The notes below the pieces were generated by a model. That model did no database searches and had not been told where the DNA came from. It saw only the letters and a list, made by a program, of their open reading frames with translations. Position numbers and translations under genes: made by a program. A DNA stretch of 58,562 bases, taken from contig DCHM01000003.1 of NCBI GenBank assembly GCA_002314835.1, forward strand, positions 8,402 through 66,963. The letters run 5' to 3'. Shown here piece after piece: positions 39,428-49,100 of the stretch (positions within the stretch are counted from its first letter, which is position 1; every line of letters begins with the position of its first letter). The stretch is from Clostridiales bacterium UBA1752. GTDB taxonomy: Bacteria > Bacillota > Clostridia > Oscillospirales > CAG-382.

Positions 39428-41608
39428 ATGGCTATTACTTACACTCCCGAGTGCCGACAGTTTAAGCTGGACGCCAAAGATACGTCTTATATATTTATAG
39501 AAAGAGACGGCTTTTTGCTCCACCTTTATTGGGGCGCCAAACTGAGCGACTGTGATTGCTCTTATATGTTCCGTGAGCAGGGCAGAGCGGCTTTTTCGCC
39601 GCGTATGGAAAATTGCGGAGGTTTTATACTCGACGATGTGCCGCTGGAGTATCCTGCATGGGGCAGGGGCGATATGCGTTCGCCTGCGCTCGAGGTTATC
39701 AATGCCGACGGCTCCGACATCTGTGACCTCAGATATAAGTGCCACAAGATAATTAAAGGTAAGCCCCGCATACCCGGTCTGCCATCGACCTACGTCGAGA
39801 GCGACGACGAATGCGATACTCTCGTCGTCACCCTGCGCGACGACGTTACGGGGGTCGAAGCCGATTTGTATTACTGCGTTTACGGCGAGCTCGGAGTTAT
39901 TACCCGTTACACCGCACTCCGCAATACGGGCAAGGAGAGCGTAAACATCGCAAAAATCGCTTCTGCGAGCGTAGATTTTGACAATATCAGATACGACGTT
40001 ATCAGCAATTTCGGCACTCACTGTCGCGAGCGCAATATTGAGCGCACCCCGTTGCACCACGGCGACTACGTCATGGACGTACGCAGAGGTGCGTCGAGCC
40101 ACGTTCACAACCCGTTTATCATTCTCTGCGACCATACGGCAGACGAAACGTCGGGCAACGTTTACGGCATGATGCTCGCATACTCGGGCTCGTTTACGGC
40201 GAGAGCGTCTGCAAATCAGTTTGACACCGCGAGAGTGCAGATAGGTCTCAACGAGCGCGAATTCGGATGGAAGCTCGGCAGTGGCGAGACGTTTTACGCT
40301 CCCGAAGCTATTATGTGTTGCACCACTAAAGGCTTTGACGAGTTTTCATACAGATTACACACTCTGCTCCGCACCCGTATGTGCAGGGGCAAATACCGTG
40401 ACGTTCGCCGCCCCGTGCTGCTCAATTCATGGGAAGCCTGCTATTTTTCATTTGACGTCGAGCGTCTCAAAAAGATAGGCGCGGCGTGTGCCGACCTCGG
40501 CTTTGAGCTGATGGTTATTGACGACGGCTGGTTTGGCAAGCGTGACACGGATAATTGCTCGCTCGGCGACTGGGTCGTTGACAAAAAGAAGTTTCCAAAC
40601 GGCTTGCACGAGATATCCGATTTCCTCGCAGAGCGCGGCGTCGGTCTCGGCATTTGGTTTGAGCCCGAAATGATTTCGCCCGACAGCGACCTCTACCGCG
40701 CTCATCCCGATTGGTGCATCCATATAGACGGCAGACCTCGCAGCGAGGGACGCAATCAGTTGATACTCGACCTCGGCAGGCAGGAGGTTTGCGATTATCT
40801 TTACGATTCGATTTCGGCTATACTCCGCGACGGCTCTATCAAGTACGTCAAGTGGGACTTTAACCGCAATATGACCGAGGTCGGCTCTGCCGCACTCCCT
40901 GCCGACAGACAAAAGGAAACGACGCACAGATGCTATCTCGGTCTGTATTCGCTGCTCGAAAGACTTACTAATGATTACAAGGACGTGCTCTTTGAGTCCT
41001 GCTCGGGCGGCGGCGGCAGATTTGACGCCGGTATGCTCTACTATATGCCTCAGGTATGGACGTCTGACAACAGCGACGCCATCGAAAGACTGCGCATCCA
41101 GTACGGCACCTCGCTGTGCTATCCGATGTCGGCTATGTCGGCGCACGTTTCGGCTTCACCAAATCATCAGACCGCGCACGTCACGCCTTATGAAACTAGA
41201 CTGACCGTCGCACTTACCGGCTCTTTTGGCTTTGAGCTTGACCCGACCGAAATGCCAGACGACGAGAGAAACAGAGTCACCGACAGCATCAACCTCTTTA
41301 AGGAGTACGGCGACGTACTGCAAAAGGGCAGATATCACAGACTGCGCAATCCTCACGACGAGACCTGCGCCGCATGGTGCACAGTCAGCCACGACAAAAA
41401 GGTTTGCATCGCAGGCTACGTACTCACTCACGTCCGTATGTACGGCAATAACGAGCGCGTCGCTCTCCGCGGCCTCGAGCCAAAGGCAAAGTATAAAGAG
41501 AAATTTACCGGTGCCGTCTATACGGGCGAGCAACTGATGAACTTTGGCTTCCATGCACCGACTACGCTCGAATACCGCTCGATTTTGTGCATTTTTGAGC
41601 AAATATAA
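39428..41608 (+). CDS. Alpha-galactosidase, family GH36
   Basis: A 726-residue cytoplasmic enzyme that removes alpha-linked galactose from raffinose-type sugars. Residues 1-320 or so form the N-terminal beta-supersandwich and the rest a TIM barrel and C-terminal sheet. ELMVIDDGWFGKRDTDNCSL, GIWFEPEMISPDSDLY, nucleophile D477 in YVKWDFNRNM and acid/base D547 in TSDNSDAIERLRIQYG are clear, almost the same spacing as in Geobacillus AgaA. It has no signal peptide, so the sugar must be imported by a transporter not in this window. It follows mgtE by seven bases and shares its transcript. Confidence 0.95.
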   Translation: MAITYTPECRQFKLDAKDTSYIFIERDGFLLHLYWGAKLSDCDCSYMFREQGRAAFSPRMENCGGFILDDVPLEYPAWGRGDMRSPALEVINADGSDICDLRYKCHKIIKGKPRIPGLPSTYVESDDECDTLVVTLRDDVTGVEADLYYCVYGELGVITRYTALRNTGKESVNIAKIASASVDFDNIRYDVISNFGTHCRERNIERTPLHHGDYVMDVRRGASSHVHNPFIILCDHTADETSGNVYGMMLAYSGSFTARASANQFDTARVQIGLNEREFGWKLGSGETFYAPEAIMCCTTKGFDEFSYRLHTLLRTRMCRGKYRDVRRPVLLNSWEACYFSFDVERLKKIGAACADLGFELMVIDDGWFGKRDTDNCSLGDWVVDKKKFPNGLHEISDFLAERGVGLGIWFEPEMISPDSDLYRAHPDWCIHIDGRPRSEGRNQLILDLGRQEVCDYLYDSISAILRDGSIKYVKWDFNRNMTEVGSAALPADRQKETTHRCYLGLYSLLERLTNDYKDVLFESCSGGGGRFDAGMLYYMPQVWTSDNSDAIERLRIQYGTSLCYPMSAMSAHVSASPNHQTAHVTPYETRLTVALTGSFGFELDPTEMPDDERNRVTDSINLFKEYGDVLQKGRYHRLRNPHDETCAAWCTVSHDKKVCIAGYVLTHVRMYGNNERVALRGLEPKAKYKEKFTGAVYTGEQLMNFGFHAPTTLEYRSILCIFEQI

Positions 41609-41620
41609 CGATATTTATTT

Positions 41621-41650
41621 AAGAAACCGCTTGACAAGGCGGTTTCTTTG
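41621..41650 (+). terminator. Terminator of mgtE-galactosidase, loop contains a -35 box
   Basis: AAGAAACCGC (41621-41630) pairs perfectly over ten bases with GCGGTTTCTT (41639-41648). The eight-base loop TTGACAAG holds the consensus -35 hexamer of the next promoter. Confidence 0.82.
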
Positions 41651-41659
41651 TGTTAATAT
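41631..41659 (+). promoter_or_regulatory. rplU promoter embedded in the upstream terminator
   Basis: TTGACA (41631-41636) in the terminator loop and TAATAT (41654-41659) are 17 bases apart. The -10 box matches four of six positions. Confidence 0.65.
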
Positions 41660-41665
41660 GTGCAT

Positions 41666-41758
41666 TGCCGCATGTATGGGGTTTTTAACCGAGCTCAAAA
41701 ACAGTAGTTTTAAGGCCCGACCTTCTAAGCAGCGAGGTTTAAGAAAGGAGCCACTAAT
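41666..41758 (+). ncRNA. Probable L21 leader RNA upstream of rplU
   Basis: About 93 transcribed bases lie between promoter and rplU. GCCGCATGTATGG early and GGCCCGACCTTC later recall the L21 leader element found before rplU in Firmicutes, which lets ribosomal protein control its own mRNA. A weak ACCT/AGGT helix closes near the ribosome site. I base this on position and remembered motif, not on a model search. Confidence 0.5.
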
Positions 41759-42070
41759 ATGTACGCTATTATCGAGACCGGCGGCAAGCAGTATAAGGTC
41801 AGCGAGGGTGATATCATCTTTGTTGAGAAGCTTGCAGTCGAGGAAGGCGCTACCATTGAGATTGATAAGGTTCTCGCAGGCAACAACGGCACTGACTTTG
41901 TAGTCGGCGCACCCTATGTTGCAGGCGCAACCGTTGCTTGCAATGTTGTAAAGCAAGGCAAGAGCAAAAAAATCCATGTTATCCGCTACAAGTCCAAGAA
42001 GGGCGAAAAGAAGCACATCGGTCACAGACAGCCCTACACCAAGCTTCAGATCACCTCTATCAAGTTTTAA
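41759..42070 (+). CDS. rplU: 50S ribosomal protein L21
   Basis: A 103-residue protein of the large subunit that binds 23S rRNA. It has the full family signature from MYAIIETGGKQYKVSEGDII to IHVIRYKSKKGEKKHIGHRQ. It heads the conserved rplU-prp-rpmA block, with an AAGGAG site. Confidence 0.98.
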   Translation: MYAIIETGGKQYKVSEGDIIFVEKLAVEEGATIEIDKVLAGNNGTDFVVGAPYVAGATVACNVVKQGKSKKIHVIRYKSKKGEKKHIGHRQPYTKLQITSIKF

Positions 42071-42073
42071 TCT

Positions 42074-42394
42074 ATGACTAAAGCTTTGTTTGTATATCGG
42101 GGCGCACGCTGTGTCGGATTTGACATCAGCGGACATTCCGATTATGCCGAGCAGGGCAGTGATATCGTTTGTGCGGCTATTTCAGCCACGACGATGCTGA
42201 CCTGCAATACGATTACAGAGTTTTTCGGATGCAATGCAGACGCCAAAGCCGAGGGTGACCGCATCACACTGAGAGTTCAGTGCGACTGTCACGCCTGCGA
42301 CGAGCTTTTGAGGTCGTATAACAACGAGCTCAGAGAGCTGGCATCACAGTATCCCGACAATCTGGTCGTTATCAAAATAAAAGAAAAGGAGTAA
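42074..42394 (+). CDS. prp: Ribosomal-processing cysteine protease Prp
   Basis: A 106-residue cysteine protease (YsxB family) that cuts the N-terminal extension from L27 before ribosome assembly. The catalytic pair is H21 in SGHSDYAEQG and C33 in SDIVCAAISA. Its position between rplU and rpmA is diagnostic, and the substrate site is visible in rpmA directly downstream. It lies three bases after rplU. Confidence 0.96.
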   Translation: MTKALFVYRGARCVGFDISGHSDYAEQGSDIVCAAISATTMLTCNTITEFFGCNADAKAEGDRITLRVQCDCHACDELLRSYNNELRELASQYPDNLVVIKIKEKE

Positions 42395-42399
42395 TAACC

Positions 42400-42687
42400 A
42401 TGCTTAGATTGTCTATACAGTTCTTCGCTCACAAAAAGGGCGTTGGTTCTACCAAGAACGGTCGTGACAGTGAGTCCAAGAGACTCGGTGTCAAAGCTCA
42501 GGACGGTCAGAGTGTAGTGGCTGGCAACATTATAGTTCGTCAGCGCGGCACCAAGATTCATCCCGGTACTAATGTAGGCATAGGCTCTGACGATACCCTC
42601 TTTGCTCTTGCAAACGGCGTTGTCAAGTTTGAACGCTTTGCAGGCGGCAGAAAGAGAGTCAGCGTTTACGCTGCTAATGCCGATTAG
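42400..42687 (+). CDS. rpmA: 50S ribosomal protein L27 with cleavable N-terminal extension
   Basis: A 95-residue protein near the peptidyl-transferase centre. The start MLRLSIQFFAHKKGVGSTKN has the extension MLRLSIQFF before the mature AHKKG, matching the LxxQFF/A cleavage site of Prp. DSESKRLGVK and GNIIVRQRGTKIHPG are the family core. It follows prp by five bases and has an AAGGAG site. Confidence 0.98.
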   Translation: MLRLSIQFFAHKKGVGSTKNGRDSESKRLGVKAQDGQSVVAGNIIVRQRGTKIHPGTNVGIGSDDTLFALANGVVKFERFAGGRKRVSVYAANAD

Positions 42688-42698
42688 TTTTTGCTATT

Positions 42699-42740
42699 AA
42701 AGAGCTCGCCGAATGGTTTTTGCATCCGGCAGCTCTTTTT
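42699..42740 (+). terminator. Intrinsic terminator after rpmA
   Basis: AAAGAGCT (42699-42706) pairs with AGCTCTTT (42731-42738), with a further GCCG/CGGC helix inside and T-rich tail. Confidence 0.82.
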
Positions 42741-42773
42741 TGCTTATTATTGCGATGGAAGGGGAGATAACTA

Positions 42774-44039
42774 ATGTTTATAGATAAGGTTACGATACAC
42801 GTCAAAGCAGGCAACGGCGGCAACGGCTGCGTGTCTTTCCGCAGAGAAAAATACGTGAGTCACGGCGGCCCCGACGGCGGTGACGGCGGCAAGGGCGGCA
42901 ATATAGTCTTTGTCATCGACGAAGGCGCCAATACCCTGCTCGATTTCAAGTACCATCGCAAGTTTATCGCCGGCAACGGCGAGGACGGTCAAACACGCAA
43001 ATTTTTTGGCAGGTCGGCAGACGACCTGCTCATCAAGGTACCTCTCGGCACGGTTATCAAGGACCCTGCTACGGGTGCCGTAATACACGATATGTCTGAC
43101 GGAGAGCCGTATATTGCCGCCAAGGGTGGCAGAGGCGGCTGGGGCAACGTCCATTTTGCCACTCCGACGAGACAGGCTCCGAGATTTGCCAAGAGCGGCA
43201 CCGAGGGCGAAGAATACGACCTCTTGCTTGAGCTCAAAGTCCTCGCGGACGTAGGTCTCGCAGGCTATCCCAACGTAGGCAAATCCACTTTGCTGTCGAG
43301 AGTTTCGGCGGCAAGACCCAAGATAGCAAACTATCATTTCACCACGCTTTCGCCCAATCTCGGCGTCTGCGAGGTTTACGGTCAGACCTTTGTCATGGCC
43401 GACATCCCGGGACTTATCGAAGGCGCCGCCGACGGCGTCGGTCTCGGTCACGATTTTTTGAGACATATAGAAAGATGCAGACTGATAGTCCACATCTTTG
43501 ACATTTCCTGCTCTGAGCGTGAAGACCCGTTGCAGGATATTAAAACGATAAATAACGAGCTTGAGCGTTACAGCTCCGAGCTTGCGAGCCGTCCTCAGAT
43601 ACTCGTAGCAAACAAAGCTGACGCAGGTTATATCGAGGAAATGCTCGACGAAGTAAAGCAGTATGCCGACAAAAACGGCTGTGAGCTTTATCTAATCTCA
43701 GCCTATACAGGCGAAGGCGTTGACGCGCTGATGCAGGCTATCGCCGCAAAGCTAAAGACGTTGCCGCCCGTCAAGGTGTTTGAGCCCGAGCTTGTGAGAG
43801 AGCAGACTGCGGAAACGTCTCACGAGGTCACGGTCAAGAGACAAAACGACGTGTTTCATGTTGAGGGCGAATGGCTGCGCAGGCTTATCTCCGATACAAA
43901 CTTTGACGATTATGAGTCGCTGTCTCACTTTCAGCGCATACTCCGCTCTGAGGGCGTTATCGACGCACTCGAAAAAGCCGGCATAGAGGAAGAAATGACC
44001 GTCGAAATGTACGGTCTTGAATTTGACTTTTACTATTAA
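42774..44039 (+). CDS. obgE: GTPase Obg (ObgE/CgtA)
   Basis: A 421-residue GTPase linked to 50S ribosome assembly and the stringent response. Residues 1-158 are the glycine-rich Obg fold (VKAGNGGNGCVSFRREKYV), about 159-330 the G domain with G1 GYPNVGKST, G3 DIPGL, G4 NKAD, and from about 340 the OCT domain (WLRRLISDTNFDDYESLSHF), typical of Gram-positive Obg. A GGAAGGGGAG site precedes it. Its last four bases overlap the end of the convergent S1 gene. Confidence 0.98.
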   Translation: MFIDKVTIHVKAGNGGNGCVSFRREKYVSHGGPDGGDGGKGGNIVFVIDEGANTLLDFKYHRKFIAGNGEDGQTRKFFGRSADDLLIKVPLGTVIKDPATGAVIHDMSDGEPYIAAKGGRGGWGNVHFATPTRQAPRFAKSGTEGEEYDLLLELKVLADVGLAGYPNVGKSTLLSRVSAARPKIANYHFTTLSPNLGVCEVYGQTFVMADIPGLIEGAADGVGLGHDFLRHIERCRLIVHIFDISCSEREDPLQDIKTINNELERYSSELASRPQILVANKADAGYIEEMLDEVKQYADKNGCELYLISAYTGEGVDALMQAIAAKLKTLPPVKVFEPELVREQTAETSHEVTVKRQNDVFHVEGEWLRRLISDTNFDDYESLSHFQRILRSEGVIDALEKAGIEEEMTVEMYGLEFDFYY

Positions 44040-44929
44040 AATATACTTTCGATTATTCTGTCACAGCACTCGGGCGAATACCGCCAGTAATCAATGTGGC
44101 TGACGTCGGGATAATCGTAGTTGCGGCTTTGCTTTAACGTCTCAAAGCTGTCAACTATTACGAGCTTTACCTTCATTTTTGACGGGATAATGCTCTTGAT
44201 ATGCACGGCGGCGGTTTGACCTACCACGGTGTCAAAGCCGGGCTCCGCAAGCCCCGAAAGGTTAGGCGCCAGCTCGACAAAAATGCCATAGCTCTCGACG
44301 GCGCGCACTATGCCTGCCGCGGTTTGCATAGGCTCGTATCGGCTCGCGTTTTCGCTCCAGGTGCCGAGCAATTCCTTGTGAGACAGTGACAGTCTGCCTC
44401 CGTCGTTGCTCACTACCACGGCGTTTATGTACTGACCTACCGCAAACCTGTCTTTAGGATGCGAAATGCGTGACACGCTCATCCTGTCAACCGGCATCAG
44501 AGCAGGTACGCCGCATCCAACGTCGCAAAATGCGCCAAAGCTCTCGAGGTGTGTTATTCGGGCACTTATGACGTCACTCGGTAAAAGGCGGCTCAGATAC
44601 TGACGCACACATTCTTTTTGTGCCTCGCGCCTTGACAGCACGGGCACGCCGTCTATAAAGCCCATAACCTTAAAACACACCGCTTTGCCTACTCTCGAGA
44701 CGACGGCAATGTCCTTGACCGCCGTGCCGAATAGCGGATAAACGCATTCGCCGCGCTCTATTATGCCTGTTTTGCCGCAGAGCGATACCGACAGGGATAA
44801 CTCCCTGTCACATAGCGTTACGGGAGCGGAGAGTATCGTGCCTCTGACGGCGGCGTTTTGCAGAGCTTCCATTGTCAGTTCGTTTTGATTGCACAGATTG
44901 CCTTCGGGCAGATAAATACTACGTTTCAT
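44036..44929 (-). CDS. S1 RNA-binding domain protein
   Basis: A 297-residue protein with at least two S1-type OB-folds: about 119-190 (ISARITHLESFGAFCDVGCG) and about 203-265 (AAGIVRAVESYGIFVELAPN). Residues 1-100 are another beta-rich part, and the tail is helical. This looks like the 4-hydroxy-3-methylbut-2-enyl reductase-associated or free S1 proteins of clostridia, with RNA binding likely. It is divergent from prfA by 54 bases and shares four bases with the 3' end of obgE. Exact role unknown. Confidence 0.75.
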   Translation of the reverse strand: MKRSIYLPEGNLCNQNELTMEALQNAAVRGTILSAPVTLCDRELSLSVSLCGKTGIIERGECVYPLFGTAVKDIAVVSRVGKAVCFKVMGFIDGVPVLSRREAQKECVRQYLSRLLPSDVISARITHLESFGAFCDVGCGVPALMPVDRMSVSRISHPKDRFAVGQYINAVVVSNDGGRLSLSHKELLGTWSENASRYEPMQTAAGIVRAVESYGIFVELAPNLSGLAEPGFDTVVGQTAAVHIKSIIPSKMKVKLVIVDSFETLKQSRNYDYPDVSHIDYWRYSPECCDRIIESIF

Positions 44930-44983
44930 ATATTGGTTGTCCTTTCGTTTTTACTGCAATATATGAAGCCGACGGGGGAAAAT

Positions 44984-46054
44984 ATGACCGAAAAATTAGA
45001 GGCGCTTTTAAAGCGCTACAATGAAATCGAGGCAAAGCTCGCAGAGCCCGACGTTTACGGCGATATGGACGCTTATACCAAGCTCTCCAAGGAGTACAAG
45101 ACTCTGCAGCCGATAGTTTCAAAGTACCTCGAGTATAAAGCGGCCGAAAAAGATATCACAGACGCAGACGAGATACTCGCCACCGAGAGTGACGAGGAGA
45201 TGAAAGAGCTTGCAGAAACGATGAAGCTTGACGCCAAATCCCGTGTAGAAGCCATCGCCGACGAACTAAAGATACTGCTCATTCCCAAGGACCCCAACGA
45301 CGACAAAAACGTCATTATCGAGATAAGGGCAGGCGCAGGCGGCGAGGAAGCCGCACTGTTTGCCGCCGTTCTCTACCGTATGTATAATATGTATGCAGAC
45401 GAGCACGGCTTTAAATGCGAGCTTTTGTACGCCAACGATACCGAACTCGGCGGATTTAAGGAGGTCTCGTTTACTGTTTCGGGCGCAGGCGCTTACTCAA
45501 GATACAAGTTTGAGAGCGGCGTGCACAGAGTGCAGAGAGTTCCCGAGACAGAATCTCAGGGCAGGATACAGACCTCGACCGCTACGGTTGCGGTATTGCC
45601 AGAAGCCGAGGACAGCGACTTTGTGCTCAATATGGACGAGCTTGAAATCTCGCGCCACCGCAGTGCAGGCGCAGGCGGTCAGCACGTCAATAAAACCGAG
45701 TCTGCCATTCGCATCATTCACAAGCCTACCGGCACGGTTGTCGATTGCCAGGACGAGCGCAGTCAGATAAAAAATCTCGACAAGGCGCTAAAGGTCATGA
45801 AATCCCGTCTCGCAGAGCTTGACCGCAGTAAAAAGGAGGAGGCGCTCGCGAGCGAACGCCGCAGTCAGGTAGGTACGGGCGACAGGTCCGAGCGTATCAG
45901 AACCTACAATTATCCTCAGGGCCGTATTACAGACCACCGCATAGGCTATACCTGCTACAGCATCGAAGCGTTTACCGCAGGCAGGATGGACGATATGATA
46001 GACGCACTCATCACCGCAGACCGTGCCGAAAAGCTCAAAAACGGTGAAGCATAA
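44984..46054 (+). CDS. prfA: Peptide chain release factor 1
   Basis: It ends translation at UAA and UAG. The 356-residue protein has coiled-coil domain 1 (about 1-100), codon-recognition and hydrolysis domains, with the catalytic GGQ in SAGAGGQHVNKTESAIRI (about residue 233) and HRVQRVPETESQGRIQTSTA. The start MTEKLEALLK follows a GGGGGA site; a frame 42 codons longer starts in the divergent S1 gene. The partner prmC or rpmE genes often found here are absent. Confidence 0.97.
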   Translation: MTEKLEALLKRYNEIEAKLAEPDVYGDMDAYTKLSKEYKTLQPIVSKYLEYKAAEKDITDADEILATESDEEMKELAETMKLDAKSRVEAIADELKILLIPKDPNDDKNVIIEIRAGAGGEEAALFAAVLYRMYNMYADEHGFKCELLYANDTELGGFKEVSFTVSGAGAYSRYKFESGVHRVQRVPETESQGRIQTSTATVAVLPEAEDSDFVLNMDELEISRHRSAGAGGQHVNKTESAIRIIHKPTGTVVDCQDERSQIKNLDKALKVMKSRLAELDRSKKEEALASERRSQVGTGDRSERIRTYNYPQGRITDHRIGYTCYSIEAFTAGRMDDMIDALITADRAEKLKNGEA

Positions 46055-46076
46055 AACTAAACATTGCATAAATATT

Positions 46077-46107
46077 AAATCTCAGATAATATTTCTGAGA
46101 TTTTTTA
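46077..46107 (+). terminator. Intrinsic terminator after prfA
   Basis: AAATCTCAGA (46077-46086) pairs with TCTGAGATTT (46094-46103), followed by T-run. Confidence 0.85.
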
Positions 46108-46116
46108 TTAATACAG

Positions 46117-46144
46117 TGGACAAATATAAATATTGTGCTATAAT
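46117..46144 (+). promoter_or_regulatory. Sigma-A promoter of the subtilisin-type protease
   Basis: TGGACA (46117-46122) and extended -10 TGC-TATAAT (46139-46144) are 16 bases apart. Confidence 0.65.
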
Positions 46145-46169
46145 ATGGTAAGTAATTGGAGGTATTTTT

Positions 46170-49100
46170 ATGAAATTCATTGGCAAAAAAATCATTTCCG
46201 CCGTTTTGTGTCTGTGCATGACGCTGTCTGTGCTCACACTGACGATAACGGCAGAGCCTGAGTTTGTCAGCAATCTCGACGGACTCGATATTAGTTTGGA
46301 TGAAAAGGTCAAGGCTATTGTCGTATTTGAAGACAAGGCTTTGTATGACCTCGGATATTCGTCTGCGGACATAGCGATAGGCAACGCCCGCTATGCAAAG
46401 CAGCAGCTCACAAATAAGCAACTCGAGCTTGTAAAGGCTTATACCGACAAGCTGACTGTCGGATACCAGTACACCAACCTCATCAACGGTATGTCTGTCG
46501 AAACCGACCTTGCTACTCTCAAATCCATCGAGAGAACCAAGGGCGTCAAGAGCGTTTCGGTCGTTCGTGAATATACCATTCCCGATACCGAAAGCGAGGT
46601 AAACGTAGAGAATGCCAATGAAGAAATCACTTTGGCAAACGAGCTTCACAAGAGCGGTTATGACGGCGACGGCATAGTAATAGCCGTTCTGGATACCGGA
46701 TTGAACTTCAGCCACGAGGCATTTCAGGATTACGGCATCATTGATAATCCCACGATAGACCAAGATTATTATGCAGGTCTCGAGCTCAATGCGTCCGACC
46801 CTCAGTATTACAGTGCCAAGGTGCCTTTTGCTTACAACTACGGTGATGATAGCAATGATGCTACCGACCTTCATGGTCACGGCACGCACTGTGCAGGTAT
46901 CGCCGCAGGCTACGCAGAGGACGGCGAGGGCGAAGCCAAGTTTACGGGCTCTGCGCCGGCGGCTCAGCTCTGCATTATGAAGATATCATATAAAGACACG
47001 GGCCGAGCAAACGACGAAACAATCGTCGCCGCATTTGAGGATTGCTATGCTCTCGGCGTTGACATTATATCCGTATCCTTCGGCCATGTAGCCGGATTTA
47101 CAGGAGACGACATATACGGATGTTATGCCGATATCATTTATAAATTACAGGAGGCAGGCATCTCTTATATAGGCTCTGCCGGCAACGAAGCCAATTTCTC
47201 TTATTATTCGGTCAACAGATTTGCTACCGTTTACGGCGTAGCATCAGCTATGACAAGCTCTGTTGAGTACGGTTACACCGGCTCTCCCTCCTGCTATCCC
47301 ACCGCTATCAGCGTAGCAAGCGTAGATAATACAAAAATAGCCAGTACCGGTTTTGTCCTTGCAGACGGCAGTAACGCTTTGTATAAAGAATATATGGACG
47401 GCGATAACGCGCTCTCAATTAAAACGCTTATCGGTGAAGATCTGCACGTAGTTGCCATCCCGGGTCTCGGCACAGCTACCGATTACGAAGGCATAGACGT
47501 AGAAGGCAAGGTCGCTCTCATTAAGCGTGGCACCATTGACTTCCAGACCAAATACAACAATGCCATTGCGGCAGGTGCAATAGCCGTCGTCGTCTATAAC
47601 AACGTCGCAAACGCTTCGCTGTTTAATATGATTATCTCGGATATGACTATCCCTGCAGTGTTTGTTTCTCAGGAGAGCGGTCTTGCCATCATAGCGCAGA
47701 TTGACGGAGGCAACGACGTTATTAGAGTATCTGAAGAAAAAATCATCACTGATAACGAAAGTGCAGGCAAGCTCAGCGAGTTTTCATCCTGGGGTGTTAC
47801 TGCTGATTTGAGATTAATGCCTACCATCAGCGCAGTAGGCGGCATAGTTTCGTCTGCATCCAATATAGACGACAGTGAATACGTTATCAAGAGCGGCACC
47901 TCGATGTCCTGCCCTAACTTTGCAGGCATTTACGCCATTATGGAGCAATACGCTATCGAGGAGCTTGGCTACAGCAAAGACAGCAAAAAGTCTCTCGACA
48001 AATTTGTCGAGGACCTGCTGTTATCCACTGCTGAGCCTATCGCAGATACTTCGGTACTCGGTCAGGGCGTAGGCGTTGTAAATTGCGTCAACGCAGTAAA
48101 CGCGCAGTATTACATCACAGATCCTGTTTCCGACGGTTTAGATAACCTCTCTGCCGACGGCGTATTTACCTTTGACGTCACAGTCAAGAGATTTGACTTT
48201 GAGACAGCCGCGTCGCTCGACATCGTACCTTATCTTTATATGGACGATTATGCAGTAGCCGATTGGTTTATGAACGGCAATTATTCGTTCTACAATGTGC
48301 TCACTCCGCTTGAACTCGCTTGCGGTGAAACAGCAGACGACGATTATACGATGACGGTCAATACCGAGAGCGGCAAAATAGAATTTGCCGCAGGAGTTGA
48401 TACCGCCACCGTCAGCGTTACCATTACACTCAGCGATGCACTCATGGATAACCTCGACGTTATTTACGAGTACGGCAACTATATTTACGGCTATTTCTAT
48501 CTCGCAGACGGCGAAACCGAAATCGCCGCTCACTCGACTTTTGTCGGATTCTACGGCGATTATGACTCGGCTCCCAGCTTAGAGGCGGTCACTACGTTTG
48601 ATCTTATTGACGCTGCGTATTATATCAATTCGACGGTAGTGGATAAAGCGGGCCATACCCTCGCAGATTACGGCTACACTGTAAACGATATGCTCGAATT
48701 TGAGCTTCAGCCTTCGGCATTCTATCTGTATAATTCACTGCAAGAAAAGCCTTTTGGCATACTCGGTCTCGGCGTCGGCGGTGTTAACGGCTATTATGAC
48801 GAAGCTCACAATGCCATTTCCACACCGCTCGGCAATGATTATTTCGCCGACTCAATATATATTTCACCTACGGTTATGCGTTCTCTGTACTCTCTCAAAA
48901 TGGTTGTTTCGGATGCCACAACAGGCGAGGTCGTCTATTTGGACGATACTATCGGAGTAAGAAAGACCATATACGATTATGACCAAGAAGCCTTTGACAA
49001 TTATTCTGTATTTATATGGGACGGCATGCTGTACGACGAGGACGGTTTTGCGATAGATTACTGCGAGAGCGGCAGTAAGTTTAACGTAGAGTTTTATGCT

